Assembly (NCBI GenBank): GCA_016875735.1 | Contig: VGOW01000016.1 | Span: forward strand, 1 to 64,000 | Origin: Chloroflexota bacterium | Lineage (GTDB): Bacteria > Chloroflexota > Anaerolineae > Anaerolineales > VGOW01 | Length of the DNA: 64,000 nt | Reading direction: 5' to 3' | Shown: in pieces, positions 8,227-18,231 of the stretch | Layout: every line of letters starts with the position of its first letter | Numbering within the stretch: position 1 is the first letter of the stretch | The notes under the pieces: model-generated | Seen by the model: the letters and a program-made list of their open reading frames with translations, nothing else | Told to the model about the DNA's origin: nothing | Database searches by the model: none | Position numbers and translations under genes: made by a program

Positions 8227-9332
8227 CGAGCCATTTGTTGATGGTCGGGGGCGACACAGTTACGGCGCGCGGGGAGCAGGGGCCGTTCTACAACACCCTC
8301 TCCGAGTTCGTTCGTTATTGGGACTCTATTGACGTGCTGACCCGGCGCGTGCCGGGCGTGTCGCATCGCGAGTTATTTGGGAATGTGATGTTTCATCCGT
8401 CTCCTTGGCCTACCGCCGCGTACCCCTTCTTTGTTGCGAGCAGGGGCCGCAAACTCATAGCCCAAAAGAGGCATCAGCTCATTGTGTCGCACGACTACGG
8501 GTTGTTCCTCAACGGCATCGGCGCGGCGTGGTTGTCGCGGGCGACGGGCGTTCCCTATGTGAGCGAGATACATCACGTGGAGGGTTATCCGCGCGCCGCG
8601 AGCTGGCATGAGCGTATGCAGCCAACGCTGGCGCGATGGTACGTACGTTGGACGATGCGTCGGGCAAAGGGATTTCGTGTTGTCAACGAAACCGAACTCA
8701 AGCCGCTTCTCATGCGTTGGGGCATTCCAGAAGCGCAATTGCTTGTGTTGCCCAGCCTGTATCTTGATTTTGATGTGTTCCGGCCTTTGGCCGCCGCTCT
8801 CGAATACGATGCGATGTTCTGCGGGCGGCTGGCCGCAAACAAAGCGCCGCTCTTGTTTTTGGATGCGCTGGCTGTTGCCCGCGAACGGTTGGGCGAGCTG
8901 CATGCGCTGATGGTGGGGCGGGGGCCGTTGAGCGCGCGCGTTAAAGCGCGGGCGAGGCAATTGAAGCTTGATGTTGAGTTTGTGGATTGGGTGGAAACGC
9001 CGGCGGAATTGGCCGAGTTGTATCGGCGGTCGAAGTGTTTGGTGTGCGCTTCGTACAGTGAGGGCGGCCCGCGGGTGGTGGCTGAAGCGTTGGCGTGCGG
9101 CGTCCCGGCCATCACTACCCGAGTCGGCATCGCGCGCGAGTTGGTGCGAGATGGCGAGAACGGTTTTCAGGCGGATTGGTCTGCGCGCGAACTGGGCGAA
9201 CGCTTGTCGCAGATCGCCGCCGACGATTCGCTCCGATCTCGCTTGAGCGCGTCGGCGCCGCAGGCGGTTCGGCGATTTGAGCGATCGCAGATCATTCGTG
9301 ACTATGCGCTGGCATATCGGCAGTTGATCTGA
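8223..9332 (+). CDS. Glycosyltransferase, GT4-like
   Basis: A GT-B glycosyltransferase of 369 residues. The C-terminal donor domain has ALMVGRGPLSARV, VEFVDWVETPAELAELY and YSEGGPRVVAEALACGVPA with the expected two glutamates. The N-terminal half is less typical but contains a YVSEIHHVEGYPR stretch seen in some acceptor domains. A much longer frame exists upstream but is the shadow of the previous gene; the ATG overlapping the previous stop is preferred. It shares a one-base overlap with the next gene (TGATG). Confidence 0.84.
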   Translation: MTSHLLMVGGDTVTARGEQGPFYNTLSEFVRYWDSIDVLTRRVPGVSHRELFGNVMFHPSPWPTAAYPFFVASRGRKLIAQKRHQLIVSHDYGLFLNGIGAAWLSRATGVPYVSEIHHVEGYPRAASWHERMQPTLARWYVRWTMRRAKGFRVVNETELKPLLMRWGIPEAQLLVLPSLYLDFDVFRPLAAALEYDAMFCGRLAANKAPLLFLDALAVARERLGELHALMVGRGPLSARVKARARQLKLDVEFVDWVETPAELAELYRRSKCLVCASYSEGGPRVVAEALACGVPAITTRVGIARELVRDGENGFQADWSARELGERLSQIAADDSLRSRLSASAPQAVRRFERSQIIRDYALAYRQLI

Positions 9333-10405
9333 TGCGATTGTTGTGCATCACTTACAAAGTTGACGAGCGCGACAGCCTGGTGGGCTACGTGGTGGGCTGG
9401 ATCAACGGACTGGCCCGCCACATGGATCGTGTGGAAGTGATCTGCCTTGCCAGCGGGCAGGCGGCGTTGGCCGATAACGCGCGCGTTCACTCGCTGGGCA
9501 AGGAGCGTGGGGCAGGGCGAATCGAGCGCGCGTTGAATCTCGCCCGCGTGTTGTGGCGGCTGCGCGCCGATGTGGACGCGGTGTTCTGCCAGTTCAGCCC
9601 GGAGTATGTGTTGGCCGTTGCGCCATTGGCGAAACTATGCCGATGGCCGATTGCCCTGTGGTACACTCACCGGCACGTAGATTGGCGACTACGATTCGCC
9701 GTCGCCTTGGCCGACCGCGTGTTCACTGCCTCGCCGGAGAGCTTTCGTTTGCCCACACCGAAAGCGCGGGTGATCGGCCACGGGATTGACACTGAGCGAT
9801 TCAGCCCGCCCCCCGACGACTCCACTCACTCCCGTGACCACCCAATTGTTCTTGCTGTGGGGCGCCGAGCGCCGATCAAGAATTATGAGATGTTGATTGA
9901 CGCGGCGCAGCTATTGAAGCACGAAGCGCGAGTGGGCGAGTTTGAAGTGCGGATTGTGGGTGGGGATGAAGGCAATGCGCCGGAAGGCTATGCGCGAAGT
10001 TTGCAGGAGCGAATTGATCGCGCCGGGCTGACGGATACGGTGAAGTTGATTGGCCCCGTGGCCTATGATCGAATCCCTGCCGAATACCACGCGGCGACGG
10101 CGGGAGTCAACCTGTGCCCCACAGGCGGAATGGATAAGGCGGTGCTGGAGGGGATGGCCGCCGGTGTGGCGACTCTGGTGCGCAACGAAACGTTCAAGCC
10201 CGTCTTTGGCGAAGATGCCGATCTGCTCGTCGCTCCCGATGGCGATGTTGATGCGGTTGCGGCGCGGCTGGGAGCGTTGCTGCGCTTGCCGGAGGGCGAG
10301 CGGCGCGCACTGGGGGTGCGCTTGCGTGAACGGGCGGTTGCCGAATTCGGGCAGGGTGCGTTGGTGGAAAGATTGGCAACTGCGTTGTTGGAGTTGAAGA
10401 GTTGA
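9332..10405 (+). CDS. Glycosyltransferase, GT4-like
   Basis: 357 residues with GT-B organisation. The protein starts MRLLCITYKVDERDSLVGYVVGW; the donor half has VLAVGRRAPIKNYEMLIDAA, RIVGGDEGNAPEGY and CPTGGMDKAVLEGMAAGVATLV, matching the GT4 pattern with one of the two glutamates (LEGM) clear. It is translationally coupled to the previous glycosyltransferase. The last codons and the start of the next gene are rich in GTTGAAG units, a mild form of the junction repeats seen elsewhere. Confidence 0.83.
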   Translation: MRLLCITYKVDERDSLVGYVVGWINGLARHMDRVEVICLASGQAALADNARVHSLGKERGAGRIERALNLARVLWRLRADVDAVFCQFSPEYVLAVAPLAKLCRWPIALWYTHRHVDWRLRFAVALADRVFTASPESFRLPTPKARVIGHGIDTERFSPPPDDSTHSRDHPIVLAVGRRAPIKNYEMLIDAAQLLKHEARVGEFEVRIVGGDEGNAPEGYARSLQERIDRAGLTDTVKLIGPVAYDRIPAEYHAATAGVNLCPTGGMDKAVLEGMAAGVATLVRNETFKPVFGEDADLLVAPDGDVDAVAARLGALLRLPEGERRALGVRLRERAVAEFGQGALVERLATALLELKS

Positions 10406-10406
10406 A

Positions 10407-13091
10407 GTGGCAGCGTTGAAGAAGTGCGGGCCGATGGTCGCGATCCTGTTGTTGGCGGCATATCTTCGCTGTGCGGATCTTGGCTCCGGCCCAATGGGCA
10501 ACGATGATGCCGTGATCAGCCTGCGGGCCATTGGCATTGCGCGCTACGGACAACGCCCGCTGATTGGCCCGGTGATGTCGGTCGGCTTCTGGCACTCGCC
10601 ATTGACTTTCTACCTCTACGCTGTCCCGTATTCTCTGAGCCTCGATCCTCGCCTTGCCAGCCTGTTCACTACAGCCATGAATCTGGCGGCTGTGGCTCTG
10701 GTGTATTTTATCGGGCGCCGCTTCTTCAGCCGGCCCGCTGGCCTAATCGCCGCGTTGTTGATGGCCGTTCACCCCGAGACGATCATGTTTGGCAGGGGGA
10801 TATGGAACTCCAATCTGGGCGCTCCGTTCGTCATGCTGTTTGTGGCGACTGCGCTGTTGGGTTACTATCATGATCATCGGTGGGCGCGCGTCGCCCATCT
10901 GCCTGCGCTCAGCCTCGGATTGCAGTGCCATCCGGCGGCGGTGCTGCTATTGCCCATCACTGCTGTGGCAGGTTTGTATGCATGGGTGTGGAGGCCCGGC
11001 AAGCGCCGCGAACTCATTCTGGAAACCGCACTGGGCGGGGCGATTGCCCTCTTCACCCTGCTTCCGTGGGGAATTGGAATCTATGGCGCAACCCAGAATG
11101 GCGGGCCGCAGAGCGAGGTCAACGCGCTGAAGAATCGTGGGCTGGCATATACCATTCAAGTGCTTTACGAAGGGCTGGGTTACTGGAGAAAACATTTCTC
11201 ACAGGGCATTGTCCCCGGGTTGATGGCGGCCGGTTCACTTTGGCTGATTGCGCGATCGCTTCGGCGGCGCGATGGGCTGCCCGGCCTGATCGCCGTGATG
11301 GGATTCTTTCTCATCCCGATTTTGGCGCTGGCCCTCGATGCAAAATTCCGAGACTCTTATCTCACTTCTTCCTACCCGAATGCATTTCTGGTGATGGGCG
11401 CACTCATTGGCGGGGCGACGAATGAGCAAAGACTCACGGGTCCTGATGCGTTGTGGTGGAATTGGCGCGGCTTGATTCATACGCCCTACTTCCGGTGGAT
11501 TGCGCCGCCTCTGGTCTCTTTCATCACCGGCCTCCACCTCATTTATGCCTTCACTCCGCCCGAAAGCTATCTCGGCTCTCGCTACTCTCTCAAAGAGCAG
11601 ATTGCCGCGATCAACGCGGCTCACACACTCGCGGCGCAAAGCGGCCGCGAGGTGCTACTGCTTGCCAATGACACCGGCGACGAGCCCCCCTACATTTGGG
11701 AGCTTCTCAATCAAGGGCGACCTTCGCGAGTGATCTGGCACAATCGCCCGCTGCCCCTCCCGGAAAAAGGCGCAGTGATGATCGGGTTTGCGAACTACGA
11801 TTCGCGCCCATTGGTGTTTGCGGGAGGGCAGATGTATGGCGAATACTTTCGCATCGTCGAACTGCCTCCTGCCGATCAGTTCAAGCCGAATCTGCCTCCA
11901 CTCCACCCCATTCGCCTCTCCAGCGGCTTCGCCTTCCTCGGTCTCTTCACCCAGCCGCCCGGCAATCTTCCGGTGGCGGGCCAGCCCTGGACGGTGTATC
12001 TCGTCTCGCGCGTGGACACGCCCGGCTCGGATGACTTCACCCTGTTCGCCCACCTCATTGACGCCGACGGCAACAAGTCCGCCCAACTGGATGTGCCCGC
12101 GCTCCCAGCCGCGCACCAACGAGCCGGTGAACATGTATTGAGCCAACTCGATTTCCAGCTTGGAGAAGGGTTTCCGACGACCGGGCCGCTTTACTTGCGT
12201 GTTGGCATGTATAACAGCGCAGGCCAAGCCAAAGTGTTGGATGATGGTGGTAACGAGGTGAACGACTATGGCCTGATCCAGATTCGCGGGCAAGCCGAGC
12301 CGCTCATGGAATGGGACAGCGGCATTGCGCTCGACAGCCTCACGACGAACGCCCCTTTGTTGCAGGGCCCGCCGTTGGATGTAGCCGCCACATGGCACAT
12401 TGTCCGCAACCCGGAGCAAGACCTGCGACTGCGGTGGCGATTGATAGACAGCGGCCATCAAACTGCATTTGAGACTTTCACCGATCTCCTTCCCGGCGCC
12501 GCGCTTACGCAAATACCCGCCGGAACTTTCGTTGCCGAGCATTACCTTTTGCGCGCGCCGACCGACATATCCCCCGGCCTCTATCACCTTGAAGTGCAAT
12601 GGGCGGGCCCCGGCGGCGAATCCGTTGCCGCGCCCTTTCAGACCGCGATTGAGATACAGCCTCGTGAGCGGCGTTTCGAGCCGCCGCCGATGTCTCACAC
12701 ACTGAACGTTATCTACGGTGACTCCATTCGCCTGCTGGGGTATGATCTGCTGTTGGATGGCGCAACCTTGCGGCTTGCTCTGCATTGGCAAACAGCCGCC
12801 CAAATTTTGCGCGACTACAAATACTTCATCCATATTTGGCGCGGCCATGATGTCGTTGCCCAAGCAGATTCAATGCCCGCCTCCTACCAATATCTCACCT
12901 CGTGGTGGGCGCCCGGCGAAGTTGTGAGCGAGATCACCTCCCTCGACCTCAGCCACCTCGATGCTGGGCGATACACTCTCACCACTGGCTTCTATGATCC
13001 TTCGACGGGTGAGCGGCTGCCAGTAACTCTGGCCGACGGCTCGCGCCTTGCCGACGGCTGGCTGACGTTGCAAGAAATCGATCTTCCGTAA
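10407..13091 (+). CDS. Polytopic membrane glycosyltransferase (GT39/PMT-like) with large C-terminal extracytoplasmic part
   Basis: The N-terminal half has about nine to ten hydrophobic segments and the acidic first-loop motif GNDDAVISLRA, the place where ArnT/PMT enzymes carry their catalytic aspartate. Residues from roughly 390 to 894 are soluble and beta-rich with few hydrophobic stretches, probably extracytoplasmic. Such enzymes use polyprenyl-phosphate-linked sugars outside the membrane. 894 residues is longer than usual for bacterial GT39 proteins because of this domain. The GTG start follows the previous stop by one base. Confidence 0.75.
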   Translation: MAALKKCGPMVAILLLAAYLRCADLGSGPMGNDDAVISLRAIGIARYGQRPLIGPVMSVGFWHSPLTFYLYAVPYSLSLDPRLASLFTTAMNLAAVALVYFIGRRFFSRPAGLIAALLMAVHPETIMFGRGIWNSNLGAPFVMLFVATALLGYYHDHRWARVAHLPALSLGLQCHPAAVLLLPITAVAGLYAWVWRPGKRRELILETALGGAIALFTLLPWGIGIYGATQNGGPQSEVNALKNRGLAYTIQVLYEGLGYWRKHFSQGIVPGLMAAGSLWLIARSLRRRDGLPGLIAVMGFFLIPILALALDAKFRDSYLTSSYPNAFLVMGALIGGATNEQRLTGPDALWWNWRGLIHTPYFRWIAPPLVSFITGLHLIYAFTPPESYLGSRYSLKEQIAAINAAHTLAAQSGREVLLLANDTGDEPPYIWELLNQGRPSRVIWHNRPLPLPEKGAVMIGFANYDSRPLVFAGGQMYGEYFRIVELPPADQFKPNLPPLHPIRLSSGFAFLGLFTQPPGNLPVAGQPWTVYLVSRVDTPGSDDFTLFAHLIDADGNKSAQLDVPALPAAHQRAGEHVLSQLDFQLGEGFPTTGPLYLRVGMYNSAGQAKVLDDGGNEVNDYGLIQIRGQAEPLMEWDSGIALDSLTTNAPLLQGPPLDVAATWHIVRNPEQDLRLRWRLIDSGHQTAFETFTDLLPGAALTQIPAGTFVAEHYLLRAPTDISPGLYHLEVQWAGPGGESVAAPFQTAIEIQPRERRFEPPPMSHTLNVIYGDSIRLLGYDLLLDGATLRLALHWQTAAQILRDYKYFIHIWRGHDVVAQADSMPASYQYLTSWWAPGEVVSEITSLDLSHLDAGRYTLTTGFYDPSTGERLPVTLADGSRLADGWLTLQEIDLP

Positions 13092-13094
13092 ACC

Positions 13095-14990
13095 ATGTGC
13101 GGCATCTGCGGCATTCGCCGTTTCGACAACTCGTTGCCCGACGAGCGCGCGCTCGCGGCGATGAATGCTTCCATCGCGCATCGAGGCCCGGACGGCGCGG
13201 GAACACATCTGGCCCCCGGTATCGGCCTCGCCATGCGCCGCCTGAGCATCGTCGATCTCGCTACCGGCGATCAACCGATCTATAACGAAGATCGCTCCGC
13301 CGCCATCGTCTACAACGGCGAGATATACAATCATCGTGAGTTGCGCGCTCAACTCGAAACGCGCGGACACATCTACCGTTCTCGTTCCGACACCGAAACG
13401 ATCATTCACGCCTATGACGAATATGGAACGGACGCGCTGACGCACCTGCGGGGGATGTTCGCCTTTGCCATTTGGGACGCCGCCTCGCAAACACTTCTCC
13501 TCGCCCGCGACCGACTCGGTGAAAAGCCTCTGTACTATGCTGAACTGCCGAACGAGCTCATCTTCGCCTCGGAGATCAAAGCTTTGCTCCGGCACCCCGG
13601 CCTCACGCCGGAAGTGGATGAGGCCGCGCTCGATCTCTATCTCACCCTCAACTATGTTCCCGCCCCCTGCACAATGTTCAAAGGCGTGCGCAAACTTCCA
13701 GCGGGACACCGCCTCATTGCGCGCGGCGCGAAGGCGCAGGTGGAGCCGTACTGGGATGTGACCATAGAATCGCCAGCCGGAGGAGTGGATGAACGAGAAG
13801 CCATCGCCGAGTTGCGGCGCGTGGTCACAATGGCGGTCGAAGAGCGCTTAATGTCCGATGTGCCGCTGGGCGCGTATCTGTCGGGCGGCGTCGATTCGAC
13901 CCTCGTGGTCGGCTTGATGAGCCGGGCGATGGATCGCCCGGTGGATACCTATTCGGTCGGGTTTGATGAGTCGGCGAGCGGCACGCCCAAGTTCAATACC
14001 GATGCCGAGTTCGCCGAGCTCGCGTCCCAGAGTTTTCGCACCAACCATCATCCGGTGGTGCTCTCGAAAGATGATCGGATCGCGGATCTGATCCCATTCA
14101 TCATTGCCCAGATGGACGAGCCGCTGGCTAACCCGAACGCCTTGGCGACATATCTGGTGTCGAGGCAAGCGCGGGCGGAGGGGCTGAAAGTCTTGTTGAC
14201 GGGAGACGGCGGCGACGAATTGTTTGCCGGTTATGAACGGTATGCTTTGGATGTTCGCGTGAGTCAATATCGACAACTGCCAGGATTCATGCGCCGCGCC
14301 GCTGTTTCGCCCGTGCTGAAACGCCTCGGCGGCGGGGCGGCCAAGCTCGCCGAGAAGTCGGAACTCTGCTCTCCGGCGGATCGCTACTTAAGTTGGCACA
14401 CTATTTTCTCGGAGGCAGATAAGACCCGCTTGCTCAACCGCCGTTTGATAGCCGAAGGCGAGAGAGGATTCGAGCAAATCGTTGGCCCGCATGTGCGCCG
14501 CGGAAGGTCGCCGATATTTCAGGATCGGCTGATGACCGCCGACCTAAAACTGTGGCTGGCCGAAGAGTCGAATATGCGAGTGGACAAATCGGCGATGGCG
14601 GCTTCAATTGAAACGCGTGCGCCGTTCCTCAGCCACCCGCTGGTGGAGTTTGCGGCGAATCTGCCGTTCAATCTCAAACTGCGGCGCGGCGTGAGCAAGT
14701 ATTTGCTCAAAAAAGCGTTCGCCGACGTAATCCCCCCAGCGATTGCGAAGCGGCCCAAGATGGGATTCGCGTCGCCGGCCTCCAAATGGCTGCGGGGCGA
14801 ACTGCGCTCGCTGGCCGAGAAGATGTTGTCTGCGGAGTCGCTGCGGGTGAGCGGATATTTTCGATCGGAGATGGTGGGCGCTATGCTCATCGAGCACCTT
14901 GCGAAACGGGCCTATCATCTGAATCAACTATGGTCATTGCTGACGTTCCAAATCTGGTTCTTTCAATACATTGCGCAGGAAGAGGTTTGA
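13095..14990 (+). CDS. asnB: Asparagine synthase-type amidotransferase (paralogue 1)
   Basis: A glutamine-hydrolysing AsnB homologue of 631 residues. The nucleophile Cys2 (MCGICG), the glutaminase blocks HRGPDG and YNGEIYN, and the ATP pyrophosphatase loop LSGGVDST (about residue 259) are intact, so both half reactions look possible. In glycan clusters such proteins (WbpS type) amidate sugar uronic acids; the two UDP-sugar dehydrogenases in this cluster make that plausible, but ordinary asparagine synthesis cannot be excluded. It is paired with the glycosyltransferase gene that begins 7 nt after its stop. Confidence 0.88.
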   Translation: MCGICGIRRFDNSLPDERALAAMNASIAHRGPDGAGTHLAPGIGLAMRRLSIVDLATGDQPIYNEDRSAAIVYNGEIYNHRELRAQLETRGHIYRSRSDTETIIHAYDEYGTDALTHLRGMFAFAIWDAASQTLLLARDRLGEKPLYYAELPNELIFASEIKALLRHPGLTPEVDEAALDLYLTLNYVPAPCTMFKGVRKLPAGHRLIARGAKAQVEPYWDVTIESPAGGVDEREAIAELRRVVTMAVEERLMSDVPLGAYLSGGVDSTLVVGLMSRAMDRPVDTYSVGFDESASGTPKFNTDAEFAELASQSFRTNHHPVVLSKDDRIADLIPFIIAQMDEPLANPNALATYLVSRQARAEGLKVLLTGDGGDELFAGYERYALDVRVSQYRQLPGFMRRAAVSPVLKRLGGGAAKLAEKSELCSPADRYLSWHTIFSEADKTRLLNRRLIAEGERGFEQIVGPHVRRGRSPIFQDRLMTADLKLWLAEESNMRVDKSAMAASIETRAPFLSHPLVEFAANLPFNLKLRRGVSKYLLKKAFADVIPPAIAKRPKMGFASPASKWLRGELRSLAEKMLSAESLRVSGYFRSEMVGAMLIEHLAKRAYHLNQLWSLLTFQIWFFQYIAQEEV

Positions 14991-14997
14991 GGGCAAT

Positions 14998-16182
14998 TTG
15001 AGATTGGCCTACATCACCAACGCCCGCATCCCATCCGAGCGAGCCAACGCCGCGCAGACTGTGCAAATGTGCGCGGCGTTCGCGGCGGCGGGCGCAGTGG
15101 TCACACTCTACCATCCGGCTCGGCGCAACTTGCCGGAGTTCGCGGCAACGGACATATGGCAATACTATGGCGCGCCGAAAACTTTCCGCCAATGCCCCGT
15201 GCCGTGCGTAGATCTGTTTCACCTCAGCGGCGGGCGCATGGGGTTAGAGCGCCCGATTTTTCTTTTGCAGACATTGACATTCGCCGTTTCGCTCATTCGG
15301 CTATTGCTGCAAAACCCGGCCGATATGTATTACTCGCGCGATCCATTCGTGGCGGCGTTGATATTGCTCGCCATGCGGCCGGCCCGAAAGCGCATCTTCT
15401 TCGAGGCGCACACTCTGCCAACTTCGTCGGCAGGCCGCGCCTTTCGGCGCTGGGTTTTGAATCAGGTGGGGGGCACGGCGGCGATCAGCCATGCGCTTGA
15501 AAAGTTGTATAGAGACATGGGCGCGCGCTCGGTGATGACCGCGCCCGATGGGGTGAGCCTGTCGCGTTTTGCGCACGGCCTCAGCCATGCAGAAGCGCGC
15601 CAACGGTTGGGCCTGCCTCTCAATGAACGATTGATTGTGTACACCGGCGGCCTGTATCCCGGGCGCGGGATCGAAGAAATGATTCTGGCAGTGAAAGGGT
15701 TGGAGGCGTTGTTGGTGATCGTGGGCGGCAAAAACGAGTCGGTGGCCAACAACATGAAACAGTTCGCCGCTCAGAATCATGTTGCCAACGCGCGCTTCGA
15801 GGGCCATCGCCCCCCAACCGACATCCCTATCTATTTATCCGCCGCCGATGTTTTAGCCATGCCCTATTCTCGCCGCACGGTTGCGCCCGGCGGCATCACA
15901 ACCGATTGGATGTCGCCGTTGAAGATGTTTGAATACATGGCCGCCGCCCGGCCCATCGTTGCCAGTGACTTGCCTGCCCTCCGCGAAGTGTTGAATGAGA
16001 ACAATGCGTTGCTGATCCCGCCCGATGATGCAGTGGCTCTCGCCGCGGCCTTTCGAAGATTGCTGGCCGACTCCGCGTTGGGAAGCCGCCTCGCCGCGCA
16101 GGCTCGGCGGGATGCTGAATCGCACACGTGGGAGGCGCGGGCGCGCAGTATTCTGGAATTTGCGAACGGGCGAAATTGCTGA
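14998..16182 (+). CDS. Glycosyltransferase, GT4-like, paired with AsnB 1
   Basis: The protein begins (M)RLAYITNARIPSERANAAQ with the heptad VQMCAAFAAAGA, nearly the same opening as the glycosyltransferase at 20010. The donor half has YTGGLYPGRGIEEM, FEGHRPPTDIPIYL and SPLKMFEYMAAARPIVASD. The start is set at TTG 14998 because it directly precedes the first strand; a TTG at 14971 would overlap the AsnB gene. 394 residues. The similarity of the two AsnB-glycosyltransferase pairs suggests duplication of a two-gene cassette. Confidence 0.82.
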   Translation: MRLAYITNARIPSERANAAQTVQMCAAFAAAGAVVTLYHPARRNLPEFAATDIWQYYGAPKTFRQCPVPCVDLFHLSGGRMGLERPIFLLQTLTFAVSLIRLLLQNPADMYYSRDPFVAALILLAMRPARKRIFFEAHTLPTSSAGRAFRRWVLNQVGGTAAISHALEKLYRDMGARSVMTAPDGVSLSRFAHGLSHAEARQRLGLPLNERLIVYTGGLYPGRGIEEMILAVKGLEALLVIVGGKNESVANNMKQFAAQNHVANARFEGHRPPTDIPIYLSAADVLAMPYSRRTVAPGGITTDWMSPLKMFEYMAAARPIVASDLPALREVLNENNALLIPPDDAVALAAAFRRLLADSALGSRLAAQARRDAESHTWEARARSILEFANGRNC

Positions 16183-17508
16183 ATGCTGGCCTCGCTACGC
16201 TCTCGCCTGAGCGCATGGATTGGAGATGCCTCGCTCAAACGGCTGATCAAAAACTCCTCCATGCTTTTTGGCGCGGAAACTATCGCCACTCTGATCAGCC
16301 TTGTGCAGTTTCCTCTCGTCACTCGTTTGCTCGGCCCGGAGGAGTATGGCGTTTGGGGCATTGTGGTTGGCTGGGTGGGGCTGGTTGGGCAAATCGTTTC
16401 GTTCAGACTTTGGGAGACTGTCGTCAAATATGTGAGCGAGTTTGCCGCTCAAGGCCGCGAAGATCGAGTCTTGGCGATTATCAAGTTATGCATGTTGATC
16501 GAGATAATAGTCGGGTTAGTTTTCACGCTAACACTCGGACTGTCGGCAGAGTGGACCAGCCGTGCCTTGCTGAGACGGGCCGATGGCGCGGATCTCATCC
16601 GGTTGGAGACGCTCCATCTCATGATGAGTTGGGGCTCTGGCATTTGGATGCCGTTGCTGCGCGTGTTCGATCGCTTTCGACGGATCGCAGTATTCAATAC
16701 TGTGTCTGCGTTCGCGACCTTTGCGTTGACGCTATCTGCCTTGGCGCTTCGATTGGGGGTCGCGGGCATGATTGTGACGATGACCATTGTGGCGCTCGGA
16801 CAAACGATGGCGCTGGCTATGATGGCAGAACGTGAGTTGCGCAAACGTTTTCACCGGCATTGGTTGACCGCAGACTTGGGAGCATTGCGCGGACGCCGCA
16901 GAGAGATTCTTGTTATGCTCTTTAGCATGAATATCGACGCCTTGAGGAAGATCGCGGTAGGCAATGCGGATATGGTCATTCTCGGATGGTTGGCAACACC
17001 CGCACAGGTAGGTGTATATCGGCTGGCAAAACAACTGTCGTCATTCTTTGGCCGCCTCACCAATCCGGTTTACGATACGCTGTACCCCGAAGTCGCCCGT
17101 TTGTATCCCGCCGAGGGCCCGGCGGCAGTGCGCATGCTCGTGAAGCGATTGATGAAAGGGCTGTTGGTGGCGTTGGGATTCGCGACAGCGGGGGCTTACG
17201 CACTGTCACCTTGGGTCGTTCCGTTGATTTTTGGCGCGGAATACCGCCCCGCTATTCCCGTTTTCTTTGTCATTTTGCTCACCAACATCTGGGTCGTCGG
17301 GTTGTGGGCCCCTAGCGTCATGGTTTCGGCAGGGCATGCCAAACACCTCACAGTCATCAACACCCTTGCCTCCTTGTCGATGATCGTTGCGCTGCTCGTT
17401 TTGGCGCCGCCATTTGGCGGCATGGGCGCCGCGCTATCAGCGGTGGGCTTTCATTTGATTTGGCTGGCGCTGGTGCTTCCTCCGGCTAGAAGACTCCTCA
17501 GAAGTTGA
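16183..17508 (+). CDS. Polysaccharide flippase, Wzx-like (MOP superfamily)
   Basis: 441 residues with about twelve to fourteen hydrophobic helices. The N-terminal block SSMLFGAETIATLISLVQFPLVTRLLGPEEYGVW is the signature of the polysaccharide biosynthesis/Wzx family. It would move lipid-linked oligosaccharide across the membrane. It begins directly after the preceding stop codon. No Wzy-type polymerase is obvious in the window, although one of the unassigned multi-helix proteins could do that job. Confidence 0.88.
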   Translation: MLASLRSRLSAWIGDASLKRLIKNSSMLFGAETIATLISLVQFPLVTRLLGPEEYGVWGIVVGWVGLVGQIVSFRLWETVVKYVSEFAAQGREDRVLAIIKLCMLIEIIVGLVFTLTLGLSAEWTSRALLRRADGADLIRLETLHLMMSWGSGIWMPLLRVFDRFRRIAVFNTVSAFATFALTLSALALRLGVAGMIVTMTIVALGQTMALAMMAERELRKRFHRHWLTADLGALRGRRREILVMLFSMNIDALRKIAVGNADMVILGWLATPAQVGVYRLAKQLSSFFGRLTNPVYDTLYPEVARLYPAEGPAAVRMLVKRLMKGLLVALGFATAGAYALSPWVVPLIFGAEYRPAIPVFFVILLTNIWVVGLWAPSVMVSAGHAKHLTVINTLASLSMIVALLVLAPPFGGMGAALSAVGFHLIWLALVLPPARRLLRS

Positions 17509-17526
17509 TCGATATACGCAAACAGA

Positions 17527-18228
17527 ATGCTCGGATTAATTCTCAACCCGCTTCGCGCCCTCGCCCACCGCCTCGAAAACAAAGTCGGCAAGCGCGTGAT
17601 CCGCCGCGAAGTTCATGCTTTCGCCAACCATCGGCGCACCCTCGATCTCGGCTGTGGCCGCTCGCCCAACGCCGATGCTTTCCCGAACCGCGTCGGCGTG
17701 GACATCGTGCCGGGCGGCGGCGTGCACGTCATCGCCGATGCGCATCATTTGCCATGGGCCTCTGGCGCATTTTCTCAAATTGTTGTCTCCGAAGTGCTGG
17801 AACATCTGGCCGATCCGCCGCAGGCGGCGCGGGAAATGAATCGCGTATTGGAGATCGGCGGGCAGTTGATCCTCACCACGCCATTTGTGTACCCCGTTCA
17901 CGAAGCCCCGTTCGACTTTCAGCGCTTCACCGCCTACGGCCTCAGCCGCCTGTTTGCCCTCGCCGGTTTCGACGTGGATCAAATCAAACCCCTTTTCACC
18001 GAAGAGCAAACGCTGGCAATCCTGATCCAGCGAGTCGCCTTTCAACGCGCCGATCCCGCGCCATTGCATTACCTCTATCTTCTTGTCGCGCACCTCCTCT
18101 ATCGCCTCTCTCTCGGCGGCAGTTCGCCGCGCTATCAGGATGTCAATCGCCGCGCGGCCGGCCCCTTCCTCACTGCGGGCTATCTTCTGCTGGCGCACAA
18201 GCCGCGCCCATCGAAAAAGGACTCCTGA
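17527..18228 (+). CDS. SAM-dependent methyltransferase (class I)
   Basis: 233 residues with a class I Rossmann methyltransferase core: motif I is LDLGCGRSPN, acidic motif II GVDIV, then DAHHLPW and the EVLEHLADP block, followed by PFVYPVHEAPFDFQRFT, which occurs in methyltransferases of glycan clusters. It probably methylates a sugar or caps the chain; the acceptor is unknown. It sits between the flippase gene and the second AsnB gene, with only short gaps. Confidence 0.85.
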   Translation: MLGLILNPLRALAHRLENKVGKRVIRREVHAFANHRRTLDLGCGRSPNADAFPNRVGVDIVPGGGVHVIADAHHLPWASGAFSQIVVSEVLEHLADPPQAAREMNRVLEIGGQLILTTPFVYPVHEAPFDFQRFTAYGLSRLFALAGFDVDQIKPLFTEEQTLAILIQRVAFQRADPAPLHYLYLLVAHLLYRLSLGGSSPRYQDVNRRAAGPFLTAGYLLLAHKPRPSKKDS

Positions 18229-18231
18229 TCG

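Noticed and set aside
11655-12863. 402-codon frame on the - strand inside the large membrane protein gene
   Set aside because: Antisense shadow without motifs; the + strand gene is continuous and has topology and family features.
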